Source of the DNA: Eisenbergiella sp963559585
GTDB lineage: Bacteria > Bacillota > Clostridia > Lachnospirales > Lachnospiraceae
Direction of reading: 5' to 3'
Assembly: GCA_963559585.1 (NCBI GenBank)
Contig: CAUWLJ010000035.1
Location: forward strand, 1 to 32,683
Length of the DNA stretch: 32,683 nt
Below the pieces are notes generated by a model. It searched no databases. It saw only the letters and a list, made by a program, of their open reading frames with translations, and was not told the DNA's origin. How positions within the stretch are numbered: position 1 is the stretch's first letter; each line of letters opens with the position of its first letter. Position numbers and translations under genes: made by a program. Shown here in pieces: positions 21,851-30,650 of this stretch.

Positions 21851-23170
21851 ATGGAACGATTAACGTTTGACCTGAGCAAGAGGGGCGGAAGCTTCAAGCC
21901 GATGAATGCTGTGAACGGGGGGCCCTGGCACAGGAGGTATACCAATGATCAGTGGAGAAGCAATTTTGAGGAATACAAGGCGGCACGGATCCCTTATTCC
22001 AGAAATCATGATTCCATTCTGTGCGGTTCCGTATACGGTGGGCCCTATGCTCATGATATTACGGCCATTTTCCCGGATTTTGACGCGGATCCTTATGATC
22101 CTGCATCCTATGATTTTGATTGTACGGATGAAGCGATCCTGACCACGCTGGACGCGGGGACGGAGACCTTTTTCCGGCTGGGCCAGGCGATCGAGCATCA
22201 GATCAGAAAGCACGGAACCATACCTCCCAGGGATTTTAAAAAGTGGGCGGTGATATGCGAGCATATTATCCGGCATTACAATTACGGCTGGGCGGACGGT
22301 CTGGAGCTGAATATGAAATACTGGGAGATCTGGAACGAGCCGGATCTGGATCCTGAGGACAGCGCCAACAAGCGTACCTGGGGCGGAAGCCGGGCGGAGT
22401 TTTTTGATTTCTATGAGACGGCGGCGAAGCACCTGAAGGGCTGCTTTCCGAAGCTTAGGATCGGAGGCCCGGCCCTGGCGGGAAATCTGGAGTGGGCGGA
22501 GGAGTTCCTGCGGGAAATGAGGAAAAGGAATACGCCTATCGACTTCTTTTCCTGGCATATTTACGGGACAGAGCCGCGGGAAGTGACGGACAGGGCGGAG
22601 CGGATCAGAAGCATGCTGGACGCCAATGGTTATACGGATACGGAAAGCATTTTAAACGAATGGAACTACATCAAAAACTGGGAGGATCAGTTCGTCAGCT
22701 CCATTGAGACCATTATCGGAATGAAGGGGGCCGCCTTCACGATGGCCTGCATGATTGCGTCACAGCAGTCCTCCATAGACATGCTCATGTACTACGATAC
22801 CAGGCCCTCGGCGTTCTGCGGCGTATTCGATTACTACACCTACAGGCCGCTGAAAGGATACTGGCCGTTCCTGTGGTACGGTATGTTCTATGACAGGGAG
22901 GCCGAAATCAGATGCGGGGCGGAGGCGGATCATATCTATACGCTCTGCGGAGTGGATCATAACGGCAGGACGCTTACGGCTGTCACCTACTACACGGATA
23001 CGGACGGGGCGGAGGATAAAGAAGTGCAGCTTGATTTTGGCAGAGAGGGAGAGTACGAGGTATATCTTCTGGATGAAGAGCACAGCGGGGAGAAGATCGA
23101 TCAGACCTGCCGGCTTCGGTTTACGCTTCATCCCAACACCTGCCTGCTGATCAAAGAGGTGGACGGATGA
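21851..23170 (+). CDS. GH39 glycosidase (beta-xylosidase or related arabinosidase)
   Basis: ATG 21851 is chosen: GGGGAGG lies eight bases upstream, whereas the upstream in-frame start at 21821 is a TTG. The 439-residue protein is a TIM-barrel of clan A with acid/base Glu163 in YWEIWNEPDL and nucleophile Glu270 in ILNEWNY; FFSWHIYG precedes the nucleophile as in GH39. A small beta-domain ends the protein. GH39 includes beta-xylosidases and enzymes releasing substituted arabinofuranose from arabinogalactan proteins, so the product may be xylose or an arabinose derivative. It has no signal peptide. The gene leads the second transporter set, 19 bp upstream of the first permease. Confidence 0.87.
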   Translation: MERLTFDLSKRGGSFKPMNAVNGGPWHRRYTNDQWRSNFEEYKAARIPYSRNHDSILCGSVYGGPYAHDITAIFPDFDADPYDPASYDFDCTDEAILTTLDAGTETFFRLGQAIEHQIRKHGTIPPRDFKKWAVICEHIIRHYNYGWADGLELNMKYWEIWNEPDLDPEDSANKRTWGGSRAEFFDFYETAAKHLKGCFPKLRIGGPALAGNLEWAEEFLREMRKRNTPIDFFSWHIYGTEPREVTDRAERIRSMLDANGYTDTESILNEWNYIKNWEDQFVSSIETIIGMKGAAFTMACMIASQQSSIDMLMYYDTRPSAFCGVFDYYTYRPLKGYWPFLWYGMFYDREAEIRCGAEADHIYTLCGVDHNGRTLTAVTYYTDTDGAEDKEVQLDFGREGEYEVYLLDEEHSGEKIDQTCRLRFTLHPNTCLLIKEVDG

Positions 23171-23189
23171 GGAGAAGGGGGAAACTATC

Positions 23190-24113
23190 ATGGGAAAGAA
23201 AAGAACATTGATCCAGAATGTGATCCGGTACAGGGTGCTGATCCTGATGTGCCTGCCGGCCATCCTTTTTTTCTTTTTCTTTAACTATGTGCCGCTGCCG
23301 GGCATCTACGTGGCATTCGTTAATTTCAACTACCGCGGCGGAATCTTCGGAAGCCCCTTTGTGGGAATGAAGAATTTTGAGTTCCTGGCCCAGTCGGGCA
23401 AGCTTCTGGAGCTGACGAAGAATACGGTGCTTTATAATCTGGCCTTTATTGTCCTGGGCAACCTGTTCGCAGTATTCCTTGCGATCCTGCTCAACGAGAT
23501 CAAGTCCAAGTGGTTCAAGAAGGTATCCCAGACCATGATGTTCCTGCCCTACTTTATCTCGCAGGTTCTGGTGGGACTGCTGGTTTACAACATGCTCAAC
23601 TACGACTACGGCTTTGTGAACAACGTGCTCACCTCCCTGGGACTGGAGAAATGGGGCCCCTATTCCGACGCAGGCGTGTGGCCCATCATCCTTATAGTGG
23701 TGTACCTGTGGCAGAACACCGGATACAATTCGGTTGTGTACTTTGCGGCAATCATGGGAATCGACGCTGAGATCATTGAAGCGGCAAGGGTGGACGGAGC
23801 CAACTGCTTCCAGAAGATCCGCTACATCATCCTTCCCAGTTTAAAGCCCACCATCGTTATCCTGCTCCTGTTTGCGCTGGGCGGCATCGTGAGAGGTAAC
23901 TTCGGCCTGTTCTACAACATTATCGGGCAGAACTCCATTCTGTATCCGACCACCGACATTATTGAAACCTACGTATACCGCGCTACGGTAACCGACTTCA
24001 ACTTCTCCACGGCGTCCGCTGTGGGCTTCTATCAGTCGATCATCGGCTTTATTATTGTGATGACCTGTAACTTTATCGTAAAAAAGATTGAGCCTGATTA
24101 TTCCTTATTTTAA
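23190..24113 (+). CDS. ABC sugar transporter permease, LplB/CUT1 type (second set)
   Basis: The 307-residue protein has six predicted membrane segments. It starts with a charged MGKKRTLIQNVIRYR and then a helix (LILMCLPAILFFFFFNYVPL). The EAA loop reads IEAARVDGANCFQKIRYIIL, followed by PSLKPTIVIL. Its sequence differs clearly from the permease at 9460, so this is a distinct importer, not a recent duplicate. The site AGGAGAAGGGGA lies upstream of ATG 23190. It probably imports the substrate of GH39 and perhaps of the GH43 and GH51 enzymes. Confidence 0.93.
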   Translation: MGKKRTLIQNVIRYRVLILMCLPAILFFFFFNYVPLPGIYVAFVNFNYRGGIFGSPFVGMKNFEFLAQSGKLLELTKNTVLYNLAFIVLGNLFAVFLAILLNEIKSKWFKKVSQTMMFLPYFISQVLVGLLVYNMLNYDYGFVNNVLTSLGLEKWGPYSDAGVWPIILIVVYLWQNTGYNSVVYFAAIMGIDAEIIEAARVDGANCFQKIRYIILPSLKPTIVILLLFALGGIVRGNFGLFYNIIGQNSILYPTTDIIETYVYRATVTDFNFSTASAVGFYQSIIGFIIVMTCNFIVKKIEPDYSLF

Positions 24114-24128
24114 CAGGAGGAGATAGAA

Positions 24129-25049
24129 GTGGATAAGAGAAAGACGGACTCCATGAGCGGAGTGAAAGTAAAACTTGATACAACGGATAAGATCATCCGT
24201 ACATTGGGCTATGGGCTGACCGCCCTGTATGCAGTGGCCTGCGTGCTTCCCTTCCTGATCATCCTGGCAACCTCCTTTACCTCGGAGGCGGTGGTAAGGG
24301 TGGAGGGCGTACAGTTGATTCCCAAGGAATTCACCACCTATGCCTACGGGCTGATCTTAAAGGGCGGCACCATCGGAGGTTCCTATATCGTAACGATCCT
24401 GATGACCGTATGCGGAACCTTTACCGGGCTGGCGATCATCTCCATGACGGGTTATGCCCTGCAGAGAAAGGATTTCCCTTACAGGAACTACATTTCCTTC
24501 TATATTTATTTTACGAGCCTGTTCTCGGCAGGACTGGCTCCCTACTATCTGACCATGACCCAGACCTATCACCTGAAGGACAGCTACCTGGCGGTATTTC
24601 TGCCGCTGCTGATGTCCCCCTGGCTGATCATTCTGATGAAAAACTTCGTGAAGGACATTCCTCACGAGATCACGGAATCCGGCCATATCGACGGCGCGGG
24701 TGATATGAGGATCTTCGTGTCTCTGATCCTGCCCATGCTCAAGCCCGCACTGGCCACCATCGGCCTGTTCCTGGCTCTGGGCTACTGGAACGAGTGGTAC
24801 CAGTCCTCACTGTTCTTAAGCTCCAAGGTGATCTACAAGCCTCTGCAGTACAACCTGTATGAGGTGGTGAATAAGGTACAGTCTTTGAAAAACAACGTGG
24901 CAGGCTCCTTCGTAACCCTCACCGATATGCCTACGGAAACGCTGAAGATGGCAACCGCCATGGTTTCCTGCGGCCCGATCATCTTCCTGTATCCTTTTGT
25001 ACAGAAATATTTCATCGGCGGCATCACCGTGGGAGCGGTAAAGGGCTGA
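24129..25049 (+). CDS. ABC sugar transporter permease, YtcP/AraQ type (second set), GTG start
   Basis: The 306-residue partner permease ends in YPFVQKYFIGGITVGAVKG, the hallmark of this subfamily. Its EAA loop is ITESGHIDGAGDMRIFVSLI, with Glu-Ser-Gly instead of Glu-Ala-Ala, a small but real deviation. I choose GTG 24129, eight bases after AGGAGG (24115-24120); the next ATG at 24153 lacks a site. It begins 15 bp after the first permease. No ATPase is encoded nearby. Confidence 0.92.
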   Translation: MDKRKTDSMSGVKVKLDTTDKIIRTLGYGLTALYAVACVLPFLIILATSFTSEAVVRVEGVQLIPKEFTTYAYGLILKGGTIGGSYIVTILMTVCGTFTGLAIISMTGYALQRKDFPYRNYISFYIYFTSLFSAGLAPYYLTMTQTYHLKDSYLAVFLPLLMSPWLIILMKNFVKDIPHEITESGHIDGAGDMRIFVSLILPMLKPALATIGLFLALGYWNEWYQSSLFLSSKVIYKPLQYNLYEVVNKVQSLKNNVAGSFVTLTDMPTETLKMATAMVSCGPIIFLYPFVQKYFIGGITVGAVKG

Positions 25050-25071
25050 CTGTGGCCGCCGGACAGACAGG

Positions 25072-25098
25072 GTGACTGTTCCCGCAGAGGGAATTCAC
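25072..25098 (+). other. Small hairpin between permease and binding-protein genes
   Basis: The arms gtga + ttccc and gggaa + tcac pair with an internal loop (25072-25083 and 25089-25098). The position matches the stronger hairpin at 11283-11318 of the first transporter, suggesting the same role in setting binding-protein levels. Confidence 0.35.
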
Positions 25099-25134
25099 AT
25101 ACTACCAATTCAATATTTTAAGGGAGGAACTGAT

Positions 25135-26805
25135 ATGAGTAAACCTGGAAAGAAACTGATCGCAGTACTGCTTGCCGGTATGATGACCGCAGCTTTGGCG
25201 GCATGCGGCGCAGACAAGCCTGCTGCTTCCGACAGCGCAGCCTCGTCGGAGGAAGGGGCGGCTTCGTCGGAGGATACGGCGGCTTCCACTGAAAGCGGGG
25301 GGGAGAGCGCGGAAGCGGGAGCGGATTCCGGCAATCCATATGCGGGGGTGGATATTTCAGAGCCTGTTACCGTCACCTATATGACCGTGGGGGACGCCAA
25401 TACCAACGGGGAGCAGGAGAAGGCTCTGGAGGAGATCAACAAGATCCTGAACGAGAAGGCAAACGCTACGCTGGAGGTATACAACATCGGCTGGACAGAT
25501 TACCTGTCCAACTACAATCTGACGCTGGCCCAGATGGACGGAACCGTGGATCTGGTGGGAACCGGAACCGACTGGCTGGACGCATGGCCAAATGCACAGT
25601 CCGGCGCGTTCCTGGAGATGTCCGAGGATATGATCAAGACCTGTGCCCCTCAGACCTATGCCCAGGTTCCCGCTGAGAACTGGGAGAAATGTAAGTACAA
25701 CGGGGATATCTACTTCCTGCCAGAGGATAACTACACCCAGTGGACGAACCACGGCTTCATGTACCGGGGCGACTGGGCGAGGGAAGCCGGACTGGAGAAC
25801 GGTGTGCACAGCTGGGAGGATATGACTGCCTATTTTAAGAGTGTAAAGGAGAAGCATCCCGACGTGATTCCCTGGGACTCTGACGGAACCCATAATACGA
25901 ATCTGGCAGGAGGGTATCTGGCCTCCAAGACGGATTTCATTTCTATCGACGGAATCTGTGCAGGAGCTTTGTATGGCGGACATAAGGAAGATCCCTATAC
26001 CATATGGTCGCCATTCTATGAGGGGGATGAACTGATCGAGTTTGCGAAGCTGATGAAGGAATGGGATACCATCGGTGTGTGGAAAACCGATGTTCTGAAC
26101 AATGCGGGTGTGGATAACAGAGAAGAAATGTATCTGGGACAGACTGCGGCGGATCAGCATCACACGGAGACCTGGTATGGTACGGTAAGGCCGGCGATGG
26201 AGGACCGGCAGCCGGGTTCTGACTGCGGCTGGTTCTGGTTTGGCGAAGAAGCCGGCAATCTGGTACGACTGAATATTACTCATGGGGCGATGGCGATTTC
26301 GGCAGCCTCCGAGAATCCTGAGAGAGCGCTGATGGTGGCTGACCTGATGAGGAACGATCCTGAGATTTACCGCCTGCTGGTATACGGACGTGAAGGCGTG
26401 CAGTATGAGATCGTGGATGAGGAAGCCGGAACCTGGAAACGCCCGGAGGGCTATAACGACCAGGAGTATGCAATCGCCTTCAACTACTGGTGGGGACGGA
26501 ACGACGATCTGGAGCTGGTGGATTCCAAGCGTGACCAGGTAAGCTATGGAGAACTCTGCGGGCAGTATGATAAGGCAGCGATCGAATATCCTTATGGCAA
26601 GCTGGTTGCTGATCTGACGAATATCCAGTCTCAGATCAATAACATCAATGAAATCCATAACAACTATACCAAGCAGATCTCCTATGGCAAGTATCCCGGA
26701 ACCGCTGAAGAAATCGTGGCTGAGTACAGAGAGGCTTTGAAGAACGCCGGATTTGAGGAGGTTCTTGCAGAGCTTCAGGCTCAGGTGGATGCAGTCTACA
26801 AGTAA
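25135..26805 (+). CDS. Extracellular sugar-binding lipoprotein (second set)
   Basis: Start ATG 25135 follows GGGAGGA; upstream in-frame GTG 25072 is not supported. The 556-residue protein has a lipoprotein signal peptide with lipobox LAAC (Cys24) and then a Ser/Ala/Glu-rich linker to about residue 65, including two near copies of SSE(E/D)-type repeats. The mature part is a large LplA-type binding protein (EPVTVTYMTVGDANTNGEQE; ANATLEVYNIGWTDYLSNYN; many Trp and Tyr). It delivers oligosaccharides to the permeases at 23190-25049. A very strong terminator follows 100 bp later. Confidence 0.93.
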   Translation: MSKPGKKLIAVLLAGMMTAALAACGADKPAASDSAASSEEGAASSEDTAASTESGGESAEAGADSGNPYAGVDISEPVTVTYMTVGDANTNGEQEKALEEINKILNEKANATLEVYNIGWTDYLSNYNLTLAQMDGTVDLVGTGTDWLDAWPNAQSGAFLEMSEDMIKTCAPQTYAQVPAENWEKCKYNGDIYFLPEDNYTQWTNHGFMYRGDWAREAGLENGVHSWEDMTAYFKSVKEKHPDVIPWDSDGTHNTNLAGGYLASKTDFISIDGICAGALYGGHKEDPYTIWSPFYEGDELIEFAKLMKEWDTIGVWKTDVLNNAGVDNREEMYLGQTAADQHHTETWYGTVRPAMEDRQPGSDCGWFWFGEEAGNLVRLNITHGAMAISAASENPERALMVADLMRNDPEIYRLLVYGREGVQYEIVDEEAGTWKRPEGYNDQEYAIAFNYWWGRNDDLELVDSKRDQVSYGELCGQYDKAAIEYPYGKLVADLTNIQSQINNINEIHNNYTKQISYGKYPGTAEEIVAEYREALKNAGFEEVLAELQAQVDAVYK

Positions 26806-26911
26806 ACGGCCGGGGCTGCAGAAAGCATGCAGCGGACGAACCCATGAAAGGAAGGATTCCATGGAAGGACGCCGCCCCGGACGGTGGGGAGGAACCTCAT
26901 ATAGGAGCAAA

Positions 26912-26960
26912 GGGCCGCCGCAGCTGTGATCTGAACAGTCACAGCTGCGGCGGCCCTTTT
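26912..26960 (+). terminator. Very strong rho-independent terminator
   Basis: An 18-bp perfect stem (26912-26929 with 26939-26956, mostly GC) and a 9-base loop are followed by TTTT. It ends the second sugar operon and may also stop the convergent minus-strand operon, whose last gene ends at 26993. Confidence 0.9.
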
Positions 26961-26992
26961 GAGCGCATCAGCTTATGAGAAGGAAAAGCCTC

Positions 26993-29749
26993 TCATCCTT
27001 CCGCCTCCCGCAGCCTCTCCACGATGGTCTGCCTGGATACCGACCGATAGACCGCCAGCGGCACACAGAAGCCCAGAAGGGCGAAGATGGGAGCGGTCAG
27101 AAGGATGGGCCAGACCGTCAGGCGGTAGGTGAAGAACCAGAACATACTGCTTAAGGCTTTGGAAGAAAGCGGCCCGGTGAGCAGGGTCAGCAGGAGGGAG
27201 CAGGCCACGGAGCCCAGTGAATAGAGCAGGCCCTCATAGACCAGCATCCGCTTCAGTTGCTTTCCCGTCATGCCGATGGACTGGAGCATGGCAAACTCCC
27301 TTTTCCTGGTGATGATCCCGGTGAGGATGGCATTGAAAAAGTTCAGAATCCCGATCAGCCCCACGATGAAGCTGAGCGCCCCGCCCAGCAGGAGGAACAT
27401 GCCGCGCAGGCTTTCAAATTCCGCCTGGTAGGTGGATTTGCTTTCATAATTGCAGCCGGGATCCGTGTCGGTGGTATAGCCGGACAGAAAGGCCTCCATA
27501 GCGGCATTGGCTTCCTCTGTGGTGTCGAAGGCATAGAGCATCACATTCCGGGTTCCCGTATCCCGGATAAACGTCTGGTCGTTTATGACAAACTGATCCG
27601 TTCCGAAATAGCGGTAGCCAAGAGCATAGGGAACATCCACCAGCGCCACAACCTCATACTCCACATCTGTGTATTTCAGGGGACGTGTATCGTAGAGCTG
27701 GCCTTCGGCGGCTTCCTTATCCGGGTAGACTTTTCCGGTCTCTGGATCATAATACTCCCATTCCTCCACATGGCGCAGGGTGATCCTGTCCCCTGCCTTC
27801 GCCCAGTGGGAATCCATGTCCGGCACGCCGTAATCGTCCGAGAGATAGACGGCGGCGATGGCATGGCTGCCCGGCTCGTACAGCCGTGAAAGGTCGCCCT
27901 CCAGGACATTCAGCCGGTCCAGGGCGTAGGCCTCCATTCCCAGAAGCTGGGCATTGTCCTGGATCAGTCCGGCCTCATTACGGTGGGCGTTCTCAGTCAG
28001 CCGGTCCACGGTTTTGGCGTCGCTCCATGCTCCCTGCACATGCCGGAAATAGTCCTCCGTGATATACTCCAGCACGCTTCCGGTCTGGCCGTAGACCAGG
28101 CCGCCCTCCGTGATCCCCTCCTGTGCCCGTACCGCTTTCAGGTATTCGGGGGACATGGCGTTTTCCTCCGAAAAGAAGCTGAGCATGCCGGGCTGGAAAT
28201 AGGCTGCGTCCGCCGCGATAAAGTCGCTCACCGAATTGGCGGCCAGGTATTTGTCCATGTCAAAGCCGCCTGTGAACATGACGGTGGTATTGAGCAGGAC
28301 GATGGCCAGGGAGAGGGACAGGATGGTGACCGCGGTTTTGCTCCGGCTGCGTCCCATGTTGGCGGCCGCCATGCGGAACAGGAAGCCCTTTTTGGCAGCG
28401 GGAGCCGTTCTATGGCCTGATTCGTTTCTGTGTCTGCCGGACAGAACTCCATGGCTGCGGCGGTCAGCGGAGGCGCTCTCCATCCGCAGGCCGGCGGCTC
28501 TCCGCATCTTACCGCCCTCCGTATAGCGCACCGCCTCCACCGGGGAGATACGTGCCGCCAGACGGCCCGGCCTGCCGGTGGACAGAAGAACGGTAACCAG
28601 GGCAAACAGGATGGAAAAAAGGAAGAGGAAGGGATGCACCGAAACCACATCCACCATCACTCCGTTCAGCCTGCTCAGCACAATAGGAGTGAGCCTGGCC
28701 CCGATGAGCCATCCCAGGAACAGCCCCAGGGGAATGCCTGCCAGGCTCAGGAGAGCGGCCTGTGTCCGTATGAGCCTCCTGATCTGCCGCCCGGTGGTTC
28801 CGATGGTTTTCAACAGGCCGTAAAAACGAATATCGCTGACCACGGAAATCTGGAACACATTGTAAATGATCAGGTATCCGGTGAAAATGATCAGAAGCAG
28901 CACCGCGCTGATGGACAAAACGGTGGGAAGGTCCAGGGAACCGGCAAACTGCGCCCCGGTATAGCCCCAGTTGACGCCGGCGGAAATGTAGGGAAGACCG
29001 GCATCCCTGCGCTCCGATTGATAGCCGTGATCGGCCAGAACAGCGTTCATGTTTTTTTCGATCTGGCCGGAGCCTGCGAACATTACATTCATATTGTAGA
29101 GACCGGTTATGCCGTCTGAGGCAGGCGTGGGGATGGAGAGCTCTGAAAGAACGGCGTCCACCCGGCTCTCCGGAATCAGAACGTGATTGGCCACCACGAT
29201 CTCATCCTTCTCCCACCAGCCGCACAGGGTAAAGGTCTGGGTGGTCTCTACCTCGTCCACCGGAAAGGTGAGGGTGAACTGCTCTCCAAGCCTGGGCGTA
29301 ACGCCCAGAAGCTTTAATACCTCCAGATCGGTGGCCGCCTCATCCGTCCCTTCCCGGGGCAGACGCCCCTTAACAGGATCGCAGTACATCCAGTGAGCCG
29401 AGTTGGAATCGCAGTAGCTGATCTCCACCTGATTCTTCTGAAAAGGAGCGCCTGTGGGCATTCCCAGAAAACGGCGCAGGCCGTATTCCCGGATGCGGGA
29501 GTCGGTTTTCAGCTCCTCGAACTGCTCCCGGGTCATATATTTGAAGCTGCCATGGGAGAAGCTGCCCACCTGGCGGAAATTCGCCTCCTGAAAGGCCGTG
29601 TTGATGGACATGGCGATGGTAAAAAGGGCAGTGAACAGGATGGTGGTCAGGGCGATGGCTGAAACCGCCACCAGATTCCTGGTCCTGGAAGCCGCAAGGC
29701 TCTTTCGCGCCAGCAGGCGGATACATTTCTGATTGGATACCCGGATCAT
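26993..29749 (-). CDS. FtsX-type ABC transporter permease, large
   Basis: The 918-residue protein contains two FtsX-type units. Each has a membrane helix (about 26-48 and 480-502), a large extracellular domain of 220-270 residues, and a block of three helices (about 285-405 and 775-905) containing the typical FYGLLKTIGTTGRQIRRLI and FAMLQSIGMTGKQLKRMLV coupling motifs. An Arg/His-rich cytoplasmic linker lies near 425-470. The family moves or releases peptides, lipids or antimicrobials rather than sugars. It starts four bases after the ATPase stop and has only a weak site, so it is translationally coupled. Together with the kinase and regulator upstream it resembles a peptide-sensing or detoxification module. 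Confidence 0.92.
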   Translation of the reverse strand: MIRVSNQKCIRLLARKSLAASRTRNLVAVSAIALTTILFTALFTIAMSINTAFQEANFRQVGSFSHGSFKYMTREQFEELKTDSRIREYGLRRFLGMPTGAPFQKNQVEISYCDSNSAHWMYCDPVKGRLPREGTDEAATDLEVLKLLGVTPRLGEQFTLTFPVDEVETTQTFTLCGWWEKDEIVVANHVLIPESRVDAVLSELSIPTPASDGITGLYNMNVMFAGSGQIEKNMNAVLADHGYQSERRDAGLPYISAGVNWGYTGAQFAGSLDLPTVLSISAVLLLIIFTGYLIIYNVFQISVVSDIRFYGLLKTIGTTGRQIRRLIRTQAALLSLAGIPLGLFLGWLIGARLTPIVLSRLNGVMVDVVSVHPFLFLFSILFALVTVLLSTGRPGRLAARISPVEAVRYTEGGKMRRAAGLRMESASADRRSHGVLSGRHRNESGHRTAPAAKKGFLFRMAAANMGRSRSKTAVTILSLSLAIVLLNTTVMFTGGFDMDKYLAANSVSDFIAADAAYFQPGMLSFFSEENAMSPEYLKAVRAQEGITEGGLVYGQTGSVLEYITEDYFRHVQGAWSDAKTVDRLTENAHRNEAGLIQDNAQLLGMEAYALDRLNVLEGDLSRLYEPGSHAIAAVYLSDDYGVPDMDSHWAKAGDRITLRHVEEWEYYDPETGKVYPDKEAAEGQLYDTRPLKYTDVEYEVVALVDVPYALGYRYFGTDQFVINDQTFIRDTGTRNVMLYAFDTTEEANAAMEAFLSGYTTDTDPGCNYESKSTYQAEFESLRGMFLLLGGALSFIVGLIGILNFFNAILTGIITRKREFAMLQSIGMTGKQLKRMLVYEGLLYSLGSVACSLLLTLLTGPLSSKALSSMFWFFTYRLTVWPILLTAPIFALLGFCVPLAVYRSVSRQTIVERLREAEG

Positions 29750-29753
29750 GCCA

Positions 29754-30425
29754 TCACCCCCTTACCGCAATGCGGCCGTCCTCAATGCGGATGATACGGC
29801 CGGCCAGCTGAGCGATCTCCTCATTGTGGGTGATCATCACGATGGTCTGGGTAAAACGCTGGCTGGTCACCTTCAGAAGCCCCATCACATCCTGGCCGGT
29901 GCGGCTGTCCAGATTGCCCGTAGGCTCATCCGCCAGAATGATGGCGGGCTTGGCGGCCAGCGCCCTGGCGATTGCCACCCTCTGCTGCTGTCCGCCGGAA
30001 AGCTGCCCAGGCAGACTGGAAAGCTTCTGCGTAAGCCCCAGCGTCTGGATAATCTGGTTTACATAGGCCTGATCCGGCCGGCTGCCGTCCAGCTGAATGG
30101 GAAGCACGATATTTTCATACACACTCAGCACAGGCACCAGATTATAATTCTGAAAAACGAACCCGATCTTCCTGCGCCGGAAGATGGTCAGCTCCTCCTC
30201 CTTAAGCCTGGAAAGCTCATGCCCGTCCACCGTCACCGTCCCTTCCGTGGGACGGTCAAGCCCGCCCAGCATATGGAGCAGGGTGGATTTGCCGGAACCG
30301 GAGGTTCCCACAATAGCTGCAAACTCCCCCTTCTCCACGGACAGATCCACCCCGTCCAGCGCGCGCACCTCAGTCTCACCGGAGCCGTACACCTTCCGCA
30401 GCCCCTTTGTCTCTAAAATCGTCAT
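29754..30425 (-). CDS. ABC transporter ATP-binding protein, LolD/MacB/BceA type
   Basis: Starting at the Met that follows GGGAGGT (complement of 30423-30425), the protein has 223 residues; an earlier in-frame start at 30518 lies before the site and is not used. All motifs are intact: Walker A GTSGSGKST (40-48), Q-loop Gln92, signature LSGGQ (142-146), Walker B IILADEP (Asp166, Glu167), and H-loop His190 in MITHN. These ATPases drive FtsX-type permeases such as the one encoded directly downstream. The gene lies 225 bp after the kinase gene, with a terminator hairpin between, so it may have its own control. Confidence 0.95.
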   Translation of the reverse strand: MTILETKGLRKVYGSGETEVRALDGVDLSVEKGEFAAIVGTSGSGKSTLLHMLGGLDRPTEGTVTVDGHELSRLKEEELTIFRRRKIGFVFQNYNLVPVLSVYENIVLPIQLDGSRPDQAYVNQIIQTLGLTQKLSSLPGQLSGGQQQRVAIARALAAKPAIILADEPTGNLDSRTGQDVMGLLKVTSQRFTQTIVMITHNEEIAQLAGRIIRIEDGRIAVRG

Positions 30426-30504
30426 ATTTACCTCCCTGCCGGAGCGTTTTGGCTTCGGCACAAAACTGTTACATTGAAAGTAAGCTATACAGGCCGCTGC
30501 CTTG

Positions 30505-30539
30505 AAAAAAGCCGGCATTACGTGTCTGTAATACCGACT
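30505..30539 (-). terminator. Rho-independent terminator after the kinase gene
   Basis: On the minus strand, agtcggtattac and gtaatgccggct form a 12-bp stem (two G-U pairs) with a 6-base loop, followed by six T. It lies between the kinase stop (30651) and the ATPase start (30425). It either ends the regulator-kinase message or acts as an attenuator for the ABC genes. Confidence 0.8.
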
Positions 30540-30573
30540 TTACCACAGGAATCTTTCCAGAGTCTTTCTGAAA

Positions 30574-30589
30574 TCTTACAGTTGTGACA
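30574..30589. promoter_or_regulatory. Candidate response-regulator operator
   Basis: The sequence tcttacagttgtgaca is an imperfect inverted repeat (TCTTACA / TGTGACA, 5 of 7 matching) around two bases. It lies upstream of the ABC genes, where the OmpR-type regulator at 31732-32433 would be expected to bind. No promoter was identified with confidence. Confidence 0.3.
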
Positions 30590-30611
30590 GATTTGCAGGC
30601 GCACGCCGTCC

Positions 30612-30650
30612 GGGGCGCGCAGATGGCGGAAACGAAGCTTCAAACACGCT
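30612..30650. repeat. Half copy of the palindromic repeat
   Basis: These 39 bases match the complement of 11-49 of the full element at 33 of 39 positions with no gap (compare gcagatggcgg and ttcaaacac). The second arm is missing. It ends exactly beside the kinase stop codon (30651-30653), so it lies in the 3' end of the kinase message. Confidence 0.75.

Noticed and set aside
25357..26910. Minus-strand open frame of 517 codons
   Set aside because: It is antisense to the second binding lipoprotein and lacks both motifs and a start site.
26844..26978. Short plus-strand frame of 44 codons reading through the strong terminator
   Set aside because: Half of it is the terminator stem, and it has no support as a gene beyond a weak GA-rich stretch upstream.
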